Shown here: one piece after another, positions 8,930 through 17,666 of the stretch
Layout of the letters: every line of letters starts with the position of its first letter
Position numbering within the stretch: position 1 is the first letter of the stretch
Notes under the pieces: model-generated
Told to the model about the DNA's origin: nothing
The model's input: only the letters and a program-made list of their open reading frames with translations
Databases searched by the model: none
Made by a program: the position numbers and the translations under genes
Source of the DNA: Flavobacterium branchiicola
Lineage (GTDB): Bacteria > Bacteroidota > Bacteroidia > Flavobacteriales > Flavobacteriaceae
Direction: 5' to 3'
Assembly: GCF_018383905.1 (NCBI RefSeq)
Contig: NZ_JAGYWA010000004.1
Coordinates: 475,201-539,200 of the forward strand
DNA: 64,000 nucleotides

Positions 8930-9298
8930 TTAGAACATTCCGTGTTCGTTAATGGTTTCTTTTGGAATGGGTTGCCCTAAATCCCAAAGTTCTACAATTT
9001 TTTCTCCTTTAAATTTTAAGATATGAACTACGGCAAATCCTAAATCTTTGGAGTTTTGTTTTAAATGTGAATGAACAACGACCAGGTTTCCATCTTCTAA
9101 AATATGATGAATTTTAAAAATCTTATTTGGGTTTGTTCTGGATGATTCTTCCATTGCCAGCATCAGCGTATCGGCGTCGCCTTTAAAATAAGCATTATGA
9201 TGTTTGAATTTTTTGCCCACATGTATCCGAAATGCTTCATGAGAATGCCCATTTGCAGCGAGTTTTAAAAAGTCCTGGGCAATTTCTTTCCGGGTCAT
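8930..9298 (-). CDS. SnoaL-like / NTF2-fold polyketide-cyclase family protein
   Basis: The 122-residue protein has the NTF2-like fold of the SnoaL group: an opening helix RKEIAQDFLKLAANG, the VGKKFKHHNAYFKGDADTL segment, and closing strands ending in LWDLGQPIPKE. Family members range from isomerases and cyclases to proteins with no known reaction, so no substrate is claimed. It is cytoplasmic and monocistronic by spacing. Confidence 0.75.
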   Translation of the reverse strand: MTRKEIAQDFLKLAANGHSHEAFRIHVGKKFKHHNAYFKGDADTLMLAMEESSRTNPNKIFKIHHILEDGNLVVVHSHLKQNSKDLGFAVVHILKFKGEKIVELWDLGQPIPKETINEHGMF

Positions 9299-9381
9299 AA
9301 TCGTTAGTTAAAAAAGTAAACTAAGTTATGAAATTTTGAAGTATGTTTTGAATTAAAACAAAGTGAAATCCTGAAAGTTTT

Positions 9382-9597
9382 TTAGTGTGTTTCTGGGTTA
9401 ATTTCAGATAAATCGATTCCTAATTTCTCGAATTCTTTTTGTCCTAAATCTGTGATATAAAAATGTTTGTCGGCAGGGTTTTTTCTGGCAATCCATCCTT
9501 TTTCTTCAAAAGTTATGGCGAGCAATTGACCAAGTTTTCCACCAATATGGCTGTAACACATTTTTGCGGGTTTAACAGCATCTAATTTCTTACTCAT
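9382..9597 (-). CDS. ArsR-like C-terminal domain small protein
   Basis: From the ATG at 9597 this is a 71-residue protein. It resembles the second half of one group of ArsR regulators: the CYSHIGGKLGQLL helix, the EEKGWIARKN turn, and a FYITDLGQKEFEKLGID wing ending in a helix. The upstream HTH part of a full regulator is absent. Its start codon shares one base with the stop of the membrane-protein gene above (TAATG), so the two are translationally coupled. A DNA-binding role is uncertain. Confidence 0.65.
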   Translation of the reverse strand: MSKKLDAVKPAKMCYSHIGGKLGQLLAITFEEKGWIARKNPADKHFYITDLGQKEFEKLGIDLSEINPETH

Positions 9598-10028
9598 TAT
9601 GCTAAAGTTGGCTTTTTTGTGCAAGTTAATTTCAAGGCAAGATAGGCCATCGGAATATAAGCAAAAAGCAAATCGATCACTGTAAACAATATTGGCGACG
9701 GCAGTGAACAAACACTAACTATTCCGCCCAGTAAAAAGAAAGCTCCGATAACCAGCGCCAGCTTTTTTTTATGATTAAAAGCCAGTAACGCGGTTATCGC
9801 AGCTCCTGTAAATGTTCCTATAGCGTGTGCCAAAAAAGGAAAAAGAAAGTGTTTTGCTTCAAATAAATGCATGGTGGCTTTGAGGCTTTCCATTGTTGAA
9901 TTATCAGCTCCTTCCGGAAGCGGAATAATTGAACCGCTTATTAAAATTATACTCATATTGACAAGACTTCCAACAATAATTCCGGCAAAAACAGCCAGTG
10001 TATTTCTTAAAACAGGGTTCATAAACAT
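9597..10028 (-). CDS. Conserved membrane protein, four TM segments
   Basis: This 143-residue protein has four predicted membrane helices: residues about 8-33, a reentrant or second helix near 60-85, then 90-107 and 113-133. The pattern LAVFAGIIVGSLVN at the start and HAIGTFTGAA in the second helix are typical of a small unassigned Bacteroidota membrane family. It can begin at 10028 or at the Met two codons later. It is coupled to the ArsR-like gene by a TAATG overlap. No function is inferred. Confidence 0.7.
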   Translation of the reverse strand: MFMNPVLRNTLAVFAGIIVGSLVNMSIILISGSIIPLPEGADNSTMESLKATMHLFEAKHFLFPFLAHAIGTFTGAAITALLAFNHKKKLALVIGAFFLLGGIVSVCSLPSPILFTVIDLLFAYIPMAYLALKLTCTKKPTLA

Positions 10029-10094
10029 TAATTTTTTAATTGCACTAATTTATGAAATAAAGTAATTGATAAACTAAAATTTATTATTTGAACT

Positions 10095-11009
10095 TTAATT
10101 AAAGGATTGTCTGAATTCTAATGGCGAGGTATTTGTTTTAGTTTTAAACAATTTACTAAATGATTGCTGATGCTCAAAACCCAATTCAAAGGCAATTTCA
10201 CTAATTGATAAATTGGTCGTCGAAAGTTTTTCTTTAGCTTTTTCGATCAGTTTGTTATGAATATGTTGCTGTGTAGTTTGACCTGTCAGCATTTTTAATA
10301 ATGCACTCAGATAATTGGGTGAAATATTTAGATTTTCTGCAATGTAATGCACAGTTGGTAAACCTTTTTTAGCCAATAAATCATCTGAAAAGTAATCATC
10401 AAGTAATTTTTCTAAACGCGCAAGAATTTGATGATTGCTGATTTTTCGGGTAATGAATTGACGATTATAAAATCGCTCCGCATAGGTTAGAAATAATTCA
10501 ATTTGGGCGATAATAACGTCCTGACTGAACTTGTCTATGTTGGATTGGTATTCGTGCTGAATGTTCTTAATAATATCGATCAGCATATTTTCTTCTTTAT
10601 CAGAAAGATGAAGCGCTTCGTTTACTGCATAACCAAAATAATCGTATTGTTTGATTTTTTGTGCAAGTGGTGTATTCCATAGAAAATCAGGATGAATCAA
10701 TAAAGACCATCCTGTGTGCTGCATTTCGGCATTACCTTCTACAGAAAAAACCTGTCCAGGCGAAAGAAAAATCAAAGCCCCTTCTTTAAAATCATATTCC
10801 TGCTGGCCATAACGCATTATTGCATTAGCATTTCTTTTTAATGCAATGGAATAAAAATCAAGCATTAAACTTTTTGGTTCCTCTTTATTGAGAAACTTAA
10901 GATCTTCAAAATTATAAACACTCACTAAAGGGTGTTGTGGTTTTGGCAAATCCCGAAACTGATGAAATTCGCTTATCGATTTAAATCGAAGTGGTTGTTG
11001 ATTTGCCAT
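10095..11009 (-). CDS. AraC family transcriptional regulator
   Basis: The 304-residue regulator has an N-terminal cupin-type domain (FKEGALIFLSPGQVFSV) and a C-terminal AraC double HTH with the signature LSISEIAFELGFEHQQSFSKLF. It lies 12 bases after the NmrA-like gene at 11022 and is probably co-transcribed with it, which suggests control of that gene or of an associated stress response. It differs clearly from the other AraC regulator at 2511. Confidence 0.88.
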   Translation of the reverse strand: MANQQPLRFKSISEFHQFRDLPKPQHPLVSVYNFEDLKFLNKEEPKSLMLDFYSIALKRNANAIMRYGQQEYDFKEGALIFLSPGQVFSVEGNAEMQHTGWSLLIHPDFLWNTPLAQKIKQYDYFGYAVNEALHLSDKEENMLIDIIKNIQHEYQSNIDKFSQDVIIAQIELFLTYAERFYNRQFITRKISNHQILARLEKLLDDYFSDDLLAKKGLPTVHYIAENLNISPNYLSALLKMLTGQTTQQHIHNKLIEKAKEKLSTTNLSISEIAFELGFEHQQSFSKLFKTKTNTSPLEFRQSFN

Positions 11010-11021
11010 ACTACAAGGTAC

Positions 11022-11918
11022 TTATTTTTGGTTATAAATTTCAGCAAATTCTTTGGCATAATCAGCCAGTTTTGTTTTCCCTAAAATGGCAGGTCGGTTT
11101 TGTTTATAATCTTCTCCAAGTAAACCATTGTTTAATGCGGCGTACATTTCAACCAAACCTTTAGCGATTTTGGGCTGTATCCCGATAGAAATTAATCCGT
11201 TTAAAACTTCATCATCACTAATTAAAATCCATTTTAAATCTGGAACTCCAATGGCATCACCAAGAATTTTTGCAGTTTGATCTCCCGAAAGTTCTTCGCT
11301 AGAAACGTAACGTATTTTTCTTCCGTCAAGCGGAGTTGCCAATTCTTCGGCAATAGCTTCTGCAATATCATTTGGAGAAACCCACGGAATTAATTCATCT
11401 GCACCATAATTTACAGCAATACATCCCTGTGTTTTTATCATTGGAATGTAAGCCAGCAAATTGTAATAAAAAGAAGTTGGACGCATAAATGTAATGGAAA
11501 CATCTGAAAGCTGATTTAAAACTGCTTCAATTTCATTATAACGTTCAATAATTCCTGAATTTTGTTCTAAATGAGCTCCAATACTGCTTAAAAATACGAC
11601 ACGTTTTACGCTGGATTTTGTGATCGCTTCAGCATAGTTATGACCAATTTCGCGTGTAAATGCATCCAGATCAAGATTAGGATCGAAATAATTTGCACGC
11701 GGAATCATGCAATATACGGCATCTGCTCCAGTGAAGGTTTGAGTTAAAAACGACACATCATTTACAGAACCAATTGCGGCAAAAGCACCAAGTTGTTCAA
11801 TTTCTGGTTGTCTTTCGATGCTGCTTGCGATTACTGTAACAGAATGCCCCTGATCAATTAATCTTTTAGCTAAAGGCTTGCTAATGTTTCCTAAAGAACC
11901 TGTAATTATAATTTTCAT
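11022..11918 (-). CDS. NmrA-like NAD(P)-binding protein (atypical SDR)
   Basis: This 298-residue Rossmann protein starts with ITGSLGNISKPLAKRLIDQG, a GxxGxx-type dinucleotide motif, and continues with a YCMIPRANYFD stretch and a VVFLSSIGAHLEQNSG strand. The catalytic Y-x-x-x-K of classical short-chain dehydrogenases is not present in normal form, which fits the NmrA/HSCARG-like redox-sensor or quinone-oxidoreductase branch. It is followed at once by the AraC gene. Confidence 0.83.
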   Translation of the reverse strand: MKIIITGSLGNISKPLAKRLIDQGHSVTVIASSIERQPEIEQLGAFAAIGSVNDVSFLTQTFTGADAVYCMIPRANYFDPNLDLDAFTREIGHNYAEAITKSSVKRVVFLSSIGAHLEQNSGIIERYNEIEAVLNQLSDVSITFMRPTSFYYNLLAYIPMIKTQGCIAVNYGADELIPWVSPNDIAEAIAEELATPLDGRKIRYVSSEELSGDQTAKILGDAIGVPDLKWILISDDEVLNGLISIGIQPKIAKGLVEMYAALNNGLLGEDYKQNRPAILGKTKLADYAKEFAEIYNQK

Positions 11919-12020
11919 ACTACTATTTTTTTGATGTTACAAAGTTGCAATGCATCAGTCAAATAGATGTAGCCAAATCTATGATTAGCTTAGTCGAAAA
12001 TTGGAATATGATTTTATATT

Positions 12021-12506
12021 TTATTTTGATGATAGTTTTTTCTCGTTTGCAGTTTGTGGTTTTCCCGTTGCATTTGGATTGCCTTTTCCGGTTTCAATTA
12101 GATTTTTTAAACTCTTCTCAATATAATTGGTCCAGCCGCCTACGCAAATTTCATAGCACTCGTATTCTGAGGTTAAGCCAAAATGTGTAAATTTAAGTTC
12201 TGTTTTTCCATTTTTTTCTGAGATCTCAAATGTTGGTTTTGTATTGGTCCACTCGGTTTCGTCTTCTGTAAATTTGAAATAGTTGTGTTCTATTAACCAA
12301 ACAATCTTCTGATTTGGAATTACTTCAATCAGTTTTACTTTACAGCGGTGAACATCTTCATAATGATATTCAAATTCGTCGTTGAGTTTGGCTGTATTTC
12401 CTTCTATTTCTTCCGACCACCAACCGCGAACATTTGTTATTGCAGTAAAAACTTCTGCAGGAGACTGATTGACTAGTATTGTTGTAGTAAAATCTGTTGC
12501 ACTCAT
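12021..12506 (-). CDS. SRPBCC domain protein
   Basis: A 161-residue protein of the SRPBCC/AHSA1-like superfamily. It opens with ATDFTTTILVNQSPAEVF, contains the conserved NVRGWWSEEIEG motif, and ends with a GGWTNYIEKSLKNLIETG helix. The last 20 residues are polar and probably disordered. The ligand is unknown. It is monocistronic by spacing. It is not close in sequence to the SRPBCC protein at 468-935. Confidence 0.83.
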   Translation of the reverse strand: MSATDFTTTILVNQSPAEVFTAITNVRGWWSEEIEGNTAKLNDEFEYHYEDVHRCKVKLIEVIPNQKIVWLIEHNYFKFTEDETEWTNTKPTFEISEKNGKTELKFTHFGLTSEYECYEICVGGWTNYIEKSLKNLIETGKGNPNATGKPQTANEKKLSSK

Positions 12507-12614
12507 TTTTCTTGATTTTAGAAATTAGTTATACAAATTTACTTCCTTATTTTCAATATGTTAAGGTGTGTAAAAGACAAAAATAAGGGGTGATTCAGAC
12601 AAAAGGATACGATT

Positions 12615-13211
12615 CTAAGCGAAATAGCTTTTAATGTTGGTTATAATTTCTTCAATTTTAGAAAGATGATCCGCCATTACTTTTTCAAGTTCAAGAGTTC
12701 CTCCCAAAATCAGCATTTCTTTATTCTTAAAACGTTTTCCAAGACGATCTTCCAGCATAATGTTTTCCATACTTTGAGCAATTTCAATTTCAACTAAAAA
12801 ATCATTTGGATGACCAGCAGTGCAAATAACTATTCCGCAGGGAATGGTTTTCATTTTAGGATATTGCTCAGTTTGTCCGTACGCATAACCAACAGAATAT
12901 ACCCGATCAAACCAGCCTTTTAACTTTGCCGGGCAATCGCTCCACCAAACCGGATAAAGAAAAATGATACAATCTGCTTTTTCAATTTTTTGCTGTTCGC
13001 TTAATACATCTGCCGGAATTGGAAGCTGAAGTTTAGCAAATCCTTCTCTGTCATATTCTTCTTCAGACATATCACTCTGAAAATTAGAAGCATATAAATC
13101 GGAGACTTCTAAATTCCAGTTTTGCTTTAAAATAATGATTTTTAACCGCTCTAAAATCTGAAATGTGTAGGATTTTTTACTTGGGTGGCTGTATACGATT
13201 AAAATGTTCAT
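12615..13211 (-). CDS. NAD(P)H-dependent oxidoreductase, flavodoxin-like fold
   Basis: From the ATG at 13211 this is a 198-residue protein of the NAD(P)H quinone reductase/KefF-MdaB group. Signs are the MNILIVYSHPSKKS phosphate loop, the CIIFLYPVWWSDCPAKLKGWFDRV motif that surrounds the flavin, and the YAYG segment. It should bind FMN or FAD and reduce quinones or related compounds in the cytosol. The frame extends to 13283, but the internal Met places the phosphate-loop strand at the N-terminus, as is normal for the family. Confidence 0.87.
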   Translation of the reverse strand: MNILIVYSHPSKKSYTFQILERLKIIILKQNWNLEVSDLYASNFQSDMSEEEYDREGFAKLQLPIPADVLSEQQKIEKADCIIFLYPVWWSDCPAKLKGWFDRVYSVGYAYGQTEQYPKMKTIPCGIVICTAGHPNDFLVEIEIAQSMENIMLEDRLGKRFKNKEMLILGGTLELEKVMADHLSKIEEIITNIKSYFA

Positions 13212-13300
13212 AAGGAGTAGTTTTAGTTTTAGAAAGTTTTTTAAAACAAAAAAAGCTATATTAAAATTACGAATAATATTCAAAAGTTATGAAACACAAT

Positions 13301-13690
13301 TTACTTTAGCCGAATTAATTCTCCTTTGCGTTTTACGATGTTTTTATAATCCCATTGAATCGTTCTTGCTTTCTCGAGCCATCTTTTTAAATCTTCAATA
13401 TTGATTTGGTCAACATGTGTAAAACGAGCTTCGGCAGCCTTGAAACTTCCTTCATTTTGGAGTCCGCTTTCATCGAAAGACTGACCGCTCCAAAATAATA
13501 ACCTTACAGAATCTTTTAGTTTGCTGTACCCCACAACAGGATTTCCATCTAAAAACCAAACGGGATGCCTGTGCCAGATTTTATTTTCTGCTTCCTGCAA
13601 AAAGGCATTGATTTCGGTACTCAGCACATCGCATATTTTTTTGTCTTCAATGCTCTGTAAATCGTTATAGGCTGTGATTTCAGGATTCAT
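13301..13690 (-). CDS. DUF1801 domain protein
   Basis: The 129-residue protein has the DUF1801 core KIWHRHPVWFLDGNPVVGYSKLKDSVRLLFWSGQSF. The family has no assigned activity. Its start codon overlaps the stop of the GNAT gene by one base (TAATG), so it is translationally coupled to that gene and belongs to a three-gene run with GNAT and the DUF4919 protein. Confidence 0.83.
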   Translation of the reverse strand: MNPEITAYNDLQSIEDKKICDVLSTEINAFLQEAENKIWHRHPVWFLDGNPVVGYSKLKDSVRLLFWSGQSFDESGLQNEGSFKAAEARFTHVDQINIEDLKRWLEKARTIQWDYKNIVKRKGELIRLK

Positions 13691-14166
13691 TATTTTGATG
13701 GTTTAAGTTTACTAAATAGAATGTAAGTTCCGTTCTCTGAATTTCCTTTTTCTTTTGCTGCAAAACCTTTTCTTTCATAAAATGCTACAGCTTTAGTATT
13801 TTTTTCGAGACATTTTAAACTAAGTGGATATCCAATTTTATGAATTGTTTCTTCTAATAATTTGGTTCCTATTCCTTTGTCCTGATAATCCTGATCAATA
13901 TATAAATTATGAATAAAATTCGTTGGCATCCAGATCGAAATAAAACCAACCGGAATAGCATCCAGCAGCGCAACAAGAATAAATTCTCCCTGAGTATGTT
14001 TGTCAAAATCTTCCAGCGAAAATGCTGAAATATCAAGCCAGGTAAACGTGTTTTGTCTTTCTTTCAGAAATAAAACCCTTAAACGATCGCAATCGTCTTT
14101 TCTAATTTCTCTTATTTCTATTTCAGAATTAGATTTGGGGTTTTTATTTAAATAGTTTTGATTCAT
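13690..14166 (-). CDS. GNAT family N-acetyltransferase
   Basis: Starting at the ATG at 14166, this is a 158-residue acetyltransferase with motif A YIDQDYQDKGIGTKLLEETI and the C-terminal NTKAVAFYERKGFAAKEKG region. A longer frame runs to 14226 but overlaps the upstream DUF4919 coding sequence more deeply; the chosen start leaves a 23-base overlap. The substrate is unknown. It is coupled to the downstream DUF1801 gene. Confidence 0.85.
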   Translation of the reverse strand: MNQNYLNKNPKSNSEIEIREIRKDDCDRLRVLFLKERQNTFTWLDISAFSLEDFDKHTQGEFILVALLDAIPVGFISIWMPTNFIHNLYIDQDYQDKGIGTKLLEETIHKIGYPLSLKCLEKNTKAVAFYERKGFAAKEKGNSENGTYILFSKLKPSK

Positions 14167-14827
14167 TTTCGAGCATTTTTTCGATGTTAAAATAAATGCC
14201 GTCGACTTGATACTTTCCTTTTTCAAAGCTTAGATAATCGCAATGATCTACCAAAGATTGTGATTTGGACTCTACGTCAAAAAGCTGTAAAATAACATAT
14301 TCGTGTTCTACTAATAAGACATGAAATCCGGTTTCGCATTTTTTGCCATCACCCGATGAGAAAATGGCGTTTATAATATTGTGAAATTTAAAAGCAGTTA
14401 CTTTAGCCGCATTTTCGTCTCCTTTTAGATGATAAATGTAGGTAAGGTAATTAAGCTGACTCAGATCAAATGGAAATTCACTTAGAGAATGATTTGCCAA
14501 TTTGATAATTTCATCATAATCTGCTGTGTCTAGTTTTTCTTTATTGTAAAACTCTTTTAGTTTTTTTTCGTCTGAAGATTTCCAAAATGCATTGTATTTG
14601 GGCTGAAAAACATATCCAAAGTACAAATGGCGAAATTCTTCCTGATTTAAAAGTGTGTCATTTTTAACTAAGCGATCCATTAAATTAGGATAAAAGAACG
14701 CCGATTTTTTATCGTTAATTACTTTTTCAATCGCTTTATAATCCGGAATAGAAAAACCCGGCGCTTGTTGTGCTAAACATGTATTGGTAATAATAAAAAC
14801 AAGTAGTAACGCAATTTTTCTGATCAT
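14144..14827 (-). CDS. DUF4919 domain protein, secreted
   Basis: The 227-residue protein has a signal peptide (residues 1-19, ending CLAQ) and matches the Bacteroidota-specific DUF4919 family: IPDYKAIEKVINDKKSAFFYPNLMDR, YFGYVFQPKYNAFW, and the closing VDGIYFNIEKMLENE region. Function is unknown; the helical-repeat look of the middle part suggests a TPR-like fold. It lies at the head of the GNAT-DUF1801 run. Confidence 0.82.
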   Translation of the reverse strand: MIRKIALLLVFIITNTCLAQQAPGFSIPDYKAIEKVINDKKSAFFYPNLMDRLVKNDTLLNQEEFRHLYFGYVFQPKYNAFWKSSDEKKLKEFYNKEKLDTADYDEIIKLANHSLSEFPFDLSQLNYLTYIYHLKGDENAAKVTAFKFHNIINAIFSSGDGKKCETGFHVLLVEHEYVILQLFDVESKSQSLVDHCDYLSFEKGKYQVDGIYFNIEKMLENESKLFK

Positions 14828-14891
14828 ACTTTACAGGTTTAAAATGATAATGGTTTGGAATGAGTTAAGTTACAAAATATTTAGTCTCATT

Positions 14892-15266
14892 TTATTCTAT
14901 TATCCATTTTCCTTGTTCTTTTGCAAGATCGATTAATTTCTGTCCTTGTTCGGTCATTAAATTTTCGGCAATCATTCGTTCTGCTCTTTCTATATTTGGT
15001 TTGCTCCATTTGCTGGTTTTAGGATTGCGGTGCGAGAAAGTTAAATAAAAGCTTTCTCCATCACGTTTTTTGCACAAACTATCGATCCATCCAAAACATA
15101 AAGCTTCTTCTGTGGCTTCGACTAAATTGATGCTTGGAGTTTTGCTTTTTTTATGAAATAAAATCAGCCAAACCGATTTTTCATTGGCGCTGTTTTCTGT
15201 TAGCCATTTTCTCCATTCCGCTCTGGTTTCAGCATAAACAGCCAGTTTTCCGTCTTTTGTTTCCAT
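14892..15266 (-). CDS. YdeI/OmpD-associated family protein, short form
   Basis: This 124-residue protein matches the N-terminal core of the YdeI/OmpD-associated (bacteriocin-protection) family: RAEWRKWLTENSANEKSVWLI, the EEALCFGWIDSLCKKRD motif, and the SKWSKPNIERAERM helix. Typical members run to about 190 residues, and here the frame stops right after EQGKWIIE, so the C-terminal helical part is missing. The sequence past the stop shows no matching continuation in another frame. It starts 3 bases after the VOC gene and is probably co-transcribed with it. Confidence 0.78.
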   Translation of the reverse strand: METKDGKLAVYAETRAEWRKWLTENSANEKSVWLILFHKKSKTPSINLVEATEEALCFGWIDSLCKKRDGESFYLTFSHRNPKTSKWSKPNIERAERMIAENLMTEQGQKLIDLAKEQGKWIIE

Positions 15267-15269
15267 ACC

Positions 15270-15692
15270 TTAATTATTTTTTTGGTCTAAAATAGTCAGG
15301 TAATGTGTATTGGTCATTATTCCCAGAATGTTACCGAACGGATCAATTACCGAGGCAGTTACAAAAGCCATTTTACCACCGCTTCTGTCAATTACAGGTT
15401 CGTAGATTGTGGCACCTTTTGAAAGAAGGATTTCGAGTGTTTTTTCTAAATCGTCAACATGCCAGTAGGCTATAGCTCCGCCTGGATTTTGAGAGGCATT
15501 TTTTGGAGCATAGTTGCTGTCGATAATTCCTAATTCATGTTGATAATCTCCAAGACGAAATTCAACATATCCCTGTACTTTAAAATAAGGCTCTATATTT
15601 AAAAATTCGCTGTACCATTGTGCTGCTTTTTCGACATCTGCGGCATAAAAGCTTATGGTAGATAAACCACGTAATACTGTTGTGTTTTCCAT
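15270..15692 (-). CDS. VOC family protein (glyoxalase-like)
   Basis: The 140-residue protein has the vicinal oxygen chelate fold: LSTISFYAADVEKAAQWY at the start, AYWHVDDLEKTLEILLSKGATI in the middle, and VIDPFGNILGIM at the end. This group contains glyoxalases, dioxygenases and resistance proteins; metal ligands cannot be fixed without alignment. It heads a two-gene run with the YdeI-like gene. Confidence 0.85.
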   Translation of the reverse strand: MENTTVLRGLSTISFYAADVEKAAQWYSEFLNIEPYFKVQGYVEFRLGDYQHELGIIDSNYAPKNASQNPGGAIAYWHVDDLEKTLEILLSKGATIYEPVIDRSGGKMAFVTASVIDPFGNILGIMTNTHYLTILDQKNN

Positions 15693-15812
15693 TAGTTCAA
15701 TTTTTTAATTTTATATTTTATAAAGGTAAAATGAGCTTATGACAACTGTTTGTCAGTAGTAAAAATAATATTAAAATATTGAATATTAGAATTATAAGTT
15801 TTGAATGTAAAA

Positions 15813-15843
15813 AAAATCGGATCTGTTTTGCAGATCCGATTTT
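15813..15843 (-). terminator. Rho-independent terminator after the carbonic anhydrase gene
   Basis: A perfect 13-base stem (15813-15825 and 15831-15843) around a 5-base loop lies just downstream of the carbonic anhydrase stop on the minus strand. It is preceded on the plus strand by an A run, which gives the U tract in the transcript. Confidence 0.75.
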
Positions 15844-15864
15844 TGAATTTAAGGATTAAAAATC

Positions 15865-16542
15865 CTAAAGCTGAGTAACTTTTCCTGTGTGTACATCGTA
15901 TCGCATAGAAACAACTGTTGCTTTATGTTCCTTTACAATAGGATTGTCCTGAATTAATTTTGCCGAATGTTTGATATTAGCATCAATTGCGCCTAAATAG
16001 TTGGTGGCTTTTGGAGTTGCTTTATCAGCTTCAATTTCTTCGCTTTCGTTTGAAATCGTTTCTACAATATCATCAATATGCGAAAAATGTTTTTTGTAAG
16101 CACCATCTTTATCGTTGATATAAGCTTTAACGGCACCACATTCTGTATGACCCAAAACCACGATTAATTTTGTATCCAGATGTTCAATTGCATATTCGAT
16201 GCTTCCCATATCGATGTTCGAAATAAGATTTCCCGCGTTGCGTATTACAAACAAATCTCCAAGTCCCTGATCAAATACAATTTCGGGAGAAACTCTGCTG
16301 TCTGAACAGGTAATTATTACGGCAAAAGGTTTTTGGCTGTTTTGATTATCAAGTACCGCAGTTTTGTTTTGATGGGGATGAAGTGTTTTTTCATTTAAAA
16401 ATCGTTCATTGCCCGCTGTCAACTGCTCTAAAGAAGTTAAAGTATCTTTCTGAGTATTAGAATTTATTTTCTTTTCGTTTTGTTTTTTACAACCAAAAGC
16501 AGAAAAAACAATAAGAGCTACTAGTATAATTTTTGTTTTCAT
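15865..16542 (-). CDS. Beta-carbonic anhydrase, lipoprotein
   Basis: From the ATG at 16542 this is a 225-residue beta-class carbonic anhydrase, which interconverts CO2 and bicarbonate. Zinc ligands and catalytic pair are visible: C79-S-D81-S-R83, and H132-x-x-C135 in GHTECGAV. Residues 1-18 form a lipoprotein signal ending in C18 (FSAFGC), so the enzyme is probably anchored outside the cytoplasm, which is less usual for this class. The first 11 codons of the longer frame from 16575 add nothing to the signal and were dropped. Confidence 0.92.
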   Translation of the reverse strand: MKTKIILVALIVFSAFGCKKQNEKKINSNTQKDTLTSLEQLTAGNERFLNEKTLHPHQNKTAVLDNQNSQKPFAVIITCSDSRVSPEIVFDQGLGDLFVIRNAGNLISNIDMGSIEYAIEHLDTKLIVVLGHTECGAVKAYINDKDGAYKKHFSHIDDIVETISNESEEIEADKATPKATNYLGAIDANIKHSAKLIQDNPIVKEHKATVVSMRYDVHTGKVTQL

Positions 16543-16653
16543 GTTATGATTTTTTAGTTTATTATCAATTATCAATTGATTCCTATTGATTGAATAAGCT
16601 GCAAAATTATTACGGTTCTTAGGTAAAAAAGGGCACTAGAAGTTTTTTTTATA

Positions 16654-17562
16654 TTATAAAAGTTCGTTTTTAAAGACGTTGAAAGTGTGGGTAAGTTGTG
16701 CTGTAAAATCGTTTGTGTATTTGCCAGTCGTATCTAAATCGGGATCGAGAATAGTGATTTCTAGTCCGGTTAATTTTTTACTTTGAAACAAATAGGAGGT
16801 AAGTTCATTAAATTCGTTATAGGTAAGTCCGTCCGGAGTTCTGCTGTCTACGCAAGGCATTACAGCATCATTTAAAACATCAACATCTATATGAAGCCAG
16901 AATCCGTCAAGATTTTTATTTTCTATTTCTGATAAAAATAATTCAACCGTATTTTTGATTCCTCGTTTTCGTAAAGAATCCAAATTGATGTACGTTGCAG
17001 AAGATTTTATGATTTCGTTTTCGTATTCATCATCATATTCCCGATTACCCACACACCAAAGATTTTCTTCTTTTATATAAGGCGATAAATTAAGGATGTT
17101 TGTTAATTTATCATGTCCGTTTCCGGTAACTATAGAAGCTGCCATTCCGCCAACGCCGCCAGTTTCGGATAAAGAAACATCCATGAAATCGGTATGACCA
17201 TCAAGATAAAACAAACCATAATTACCTTTTTGTTTTAAAGCCATGGCCACTCCTAAAAGAATACTGCAATCGCCGCCAAGTATAAAAGGAAATTTATTCT
17301 GCGAAAGTAAATTATTAATCAAAAAAGCCTGTTCTCTGGCATAATCAATTAAAGCATTTGTATTTAGAATTTTAGTTTCGGGATCGCGGTCGCTTTTGTA
17401 TTTTGGAGCATCAAGTCTAATAATTTCTTTTGGATTAATGACTTTATGCAAATTATGTTTCCGAAACCAATCGGGCAGTTTTTTTACACCGGGTTCTTTT
17501 CCGGGTTGAGGTTCTTTTAAACCTAAATTTGATGGAAATTCAACAATGTATATTTCTTTCAT
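16654..17562 (-). CDS. Arginase/agmatinase-fold (ureohydrolase) enzyme
   Basis: The 302-residue protein has the binuclear-manganese motifs of the ureohydrolase superfamily: GGDCSILLG, the LDGHTDFMD motif, and HIDVDVLNDAVMPCVDSRTPDG. These correspond to the H, DxHxD and DxD ligand sets, with H of the second motif followed by T rather than the usual A. It could be an arginase, agmatinase or formiminoglutamase; the GGVGGMAASIV segment is not diagnostic. It is cytoplasmic and monocistronic by spacing. Confidence 0.86.
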   Translation of the reverse strand: MKEIYIVEFPSNLGLKEPQPGKEPGVKKLPDWFRKHNLHKVINPKEIIRLDAPKYKSDRDPETKILNTNALIDYAREQAFLINNLLSQNKFPFILGGDCSILLGVAMALKQKGNYGLFYLDGHTDFMDVSLSETGGVGGMAASIVTGNGHDKLTNILNLSPYIKEENLWCVGNREYDDEYENEIIKSSATYINLDSLRKRGIKNTVELFLSEIENKNLDGFWLHIDVDVLNDAVMPCVDSRTPDGLTYNEFNELTSYLFQSKKLTGLEITILDPDLDTTGKYTNDFTAQLTHTFNVFKNELL

Positions 17563-17625
17563 AATCAGAAGAATAATTGTAAAGTTATGAAAATATAAAG
17601 TTTGCTTTTGCAGAATAGATTCAAA

Positions 17626-17660
17626 TAAAAAATCCGACTTGTTGGTACAAATCGGATTTT
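17626..17660 (-). terminator. Hairpin terminator after the TPM gene
   Basis: Left arm about 17629-17641 and right arm 17648-17660 pair with one mismatch around a 6-base loop, with an A run on the left giving a U tract on the minus strand. It lies just downstream of the TPM-domain gene. Confidence 0.65.
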
Positions 17661-17666
17661 TATTTT

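Noticed and set aside
9598-9711. Extended start of the ArsR-like protein at 9711.
   Set aside because: The extension lies entirely within the upstream membrane-protein gene; the TAATG start at 9597 is tightly coupled and matches the domain.
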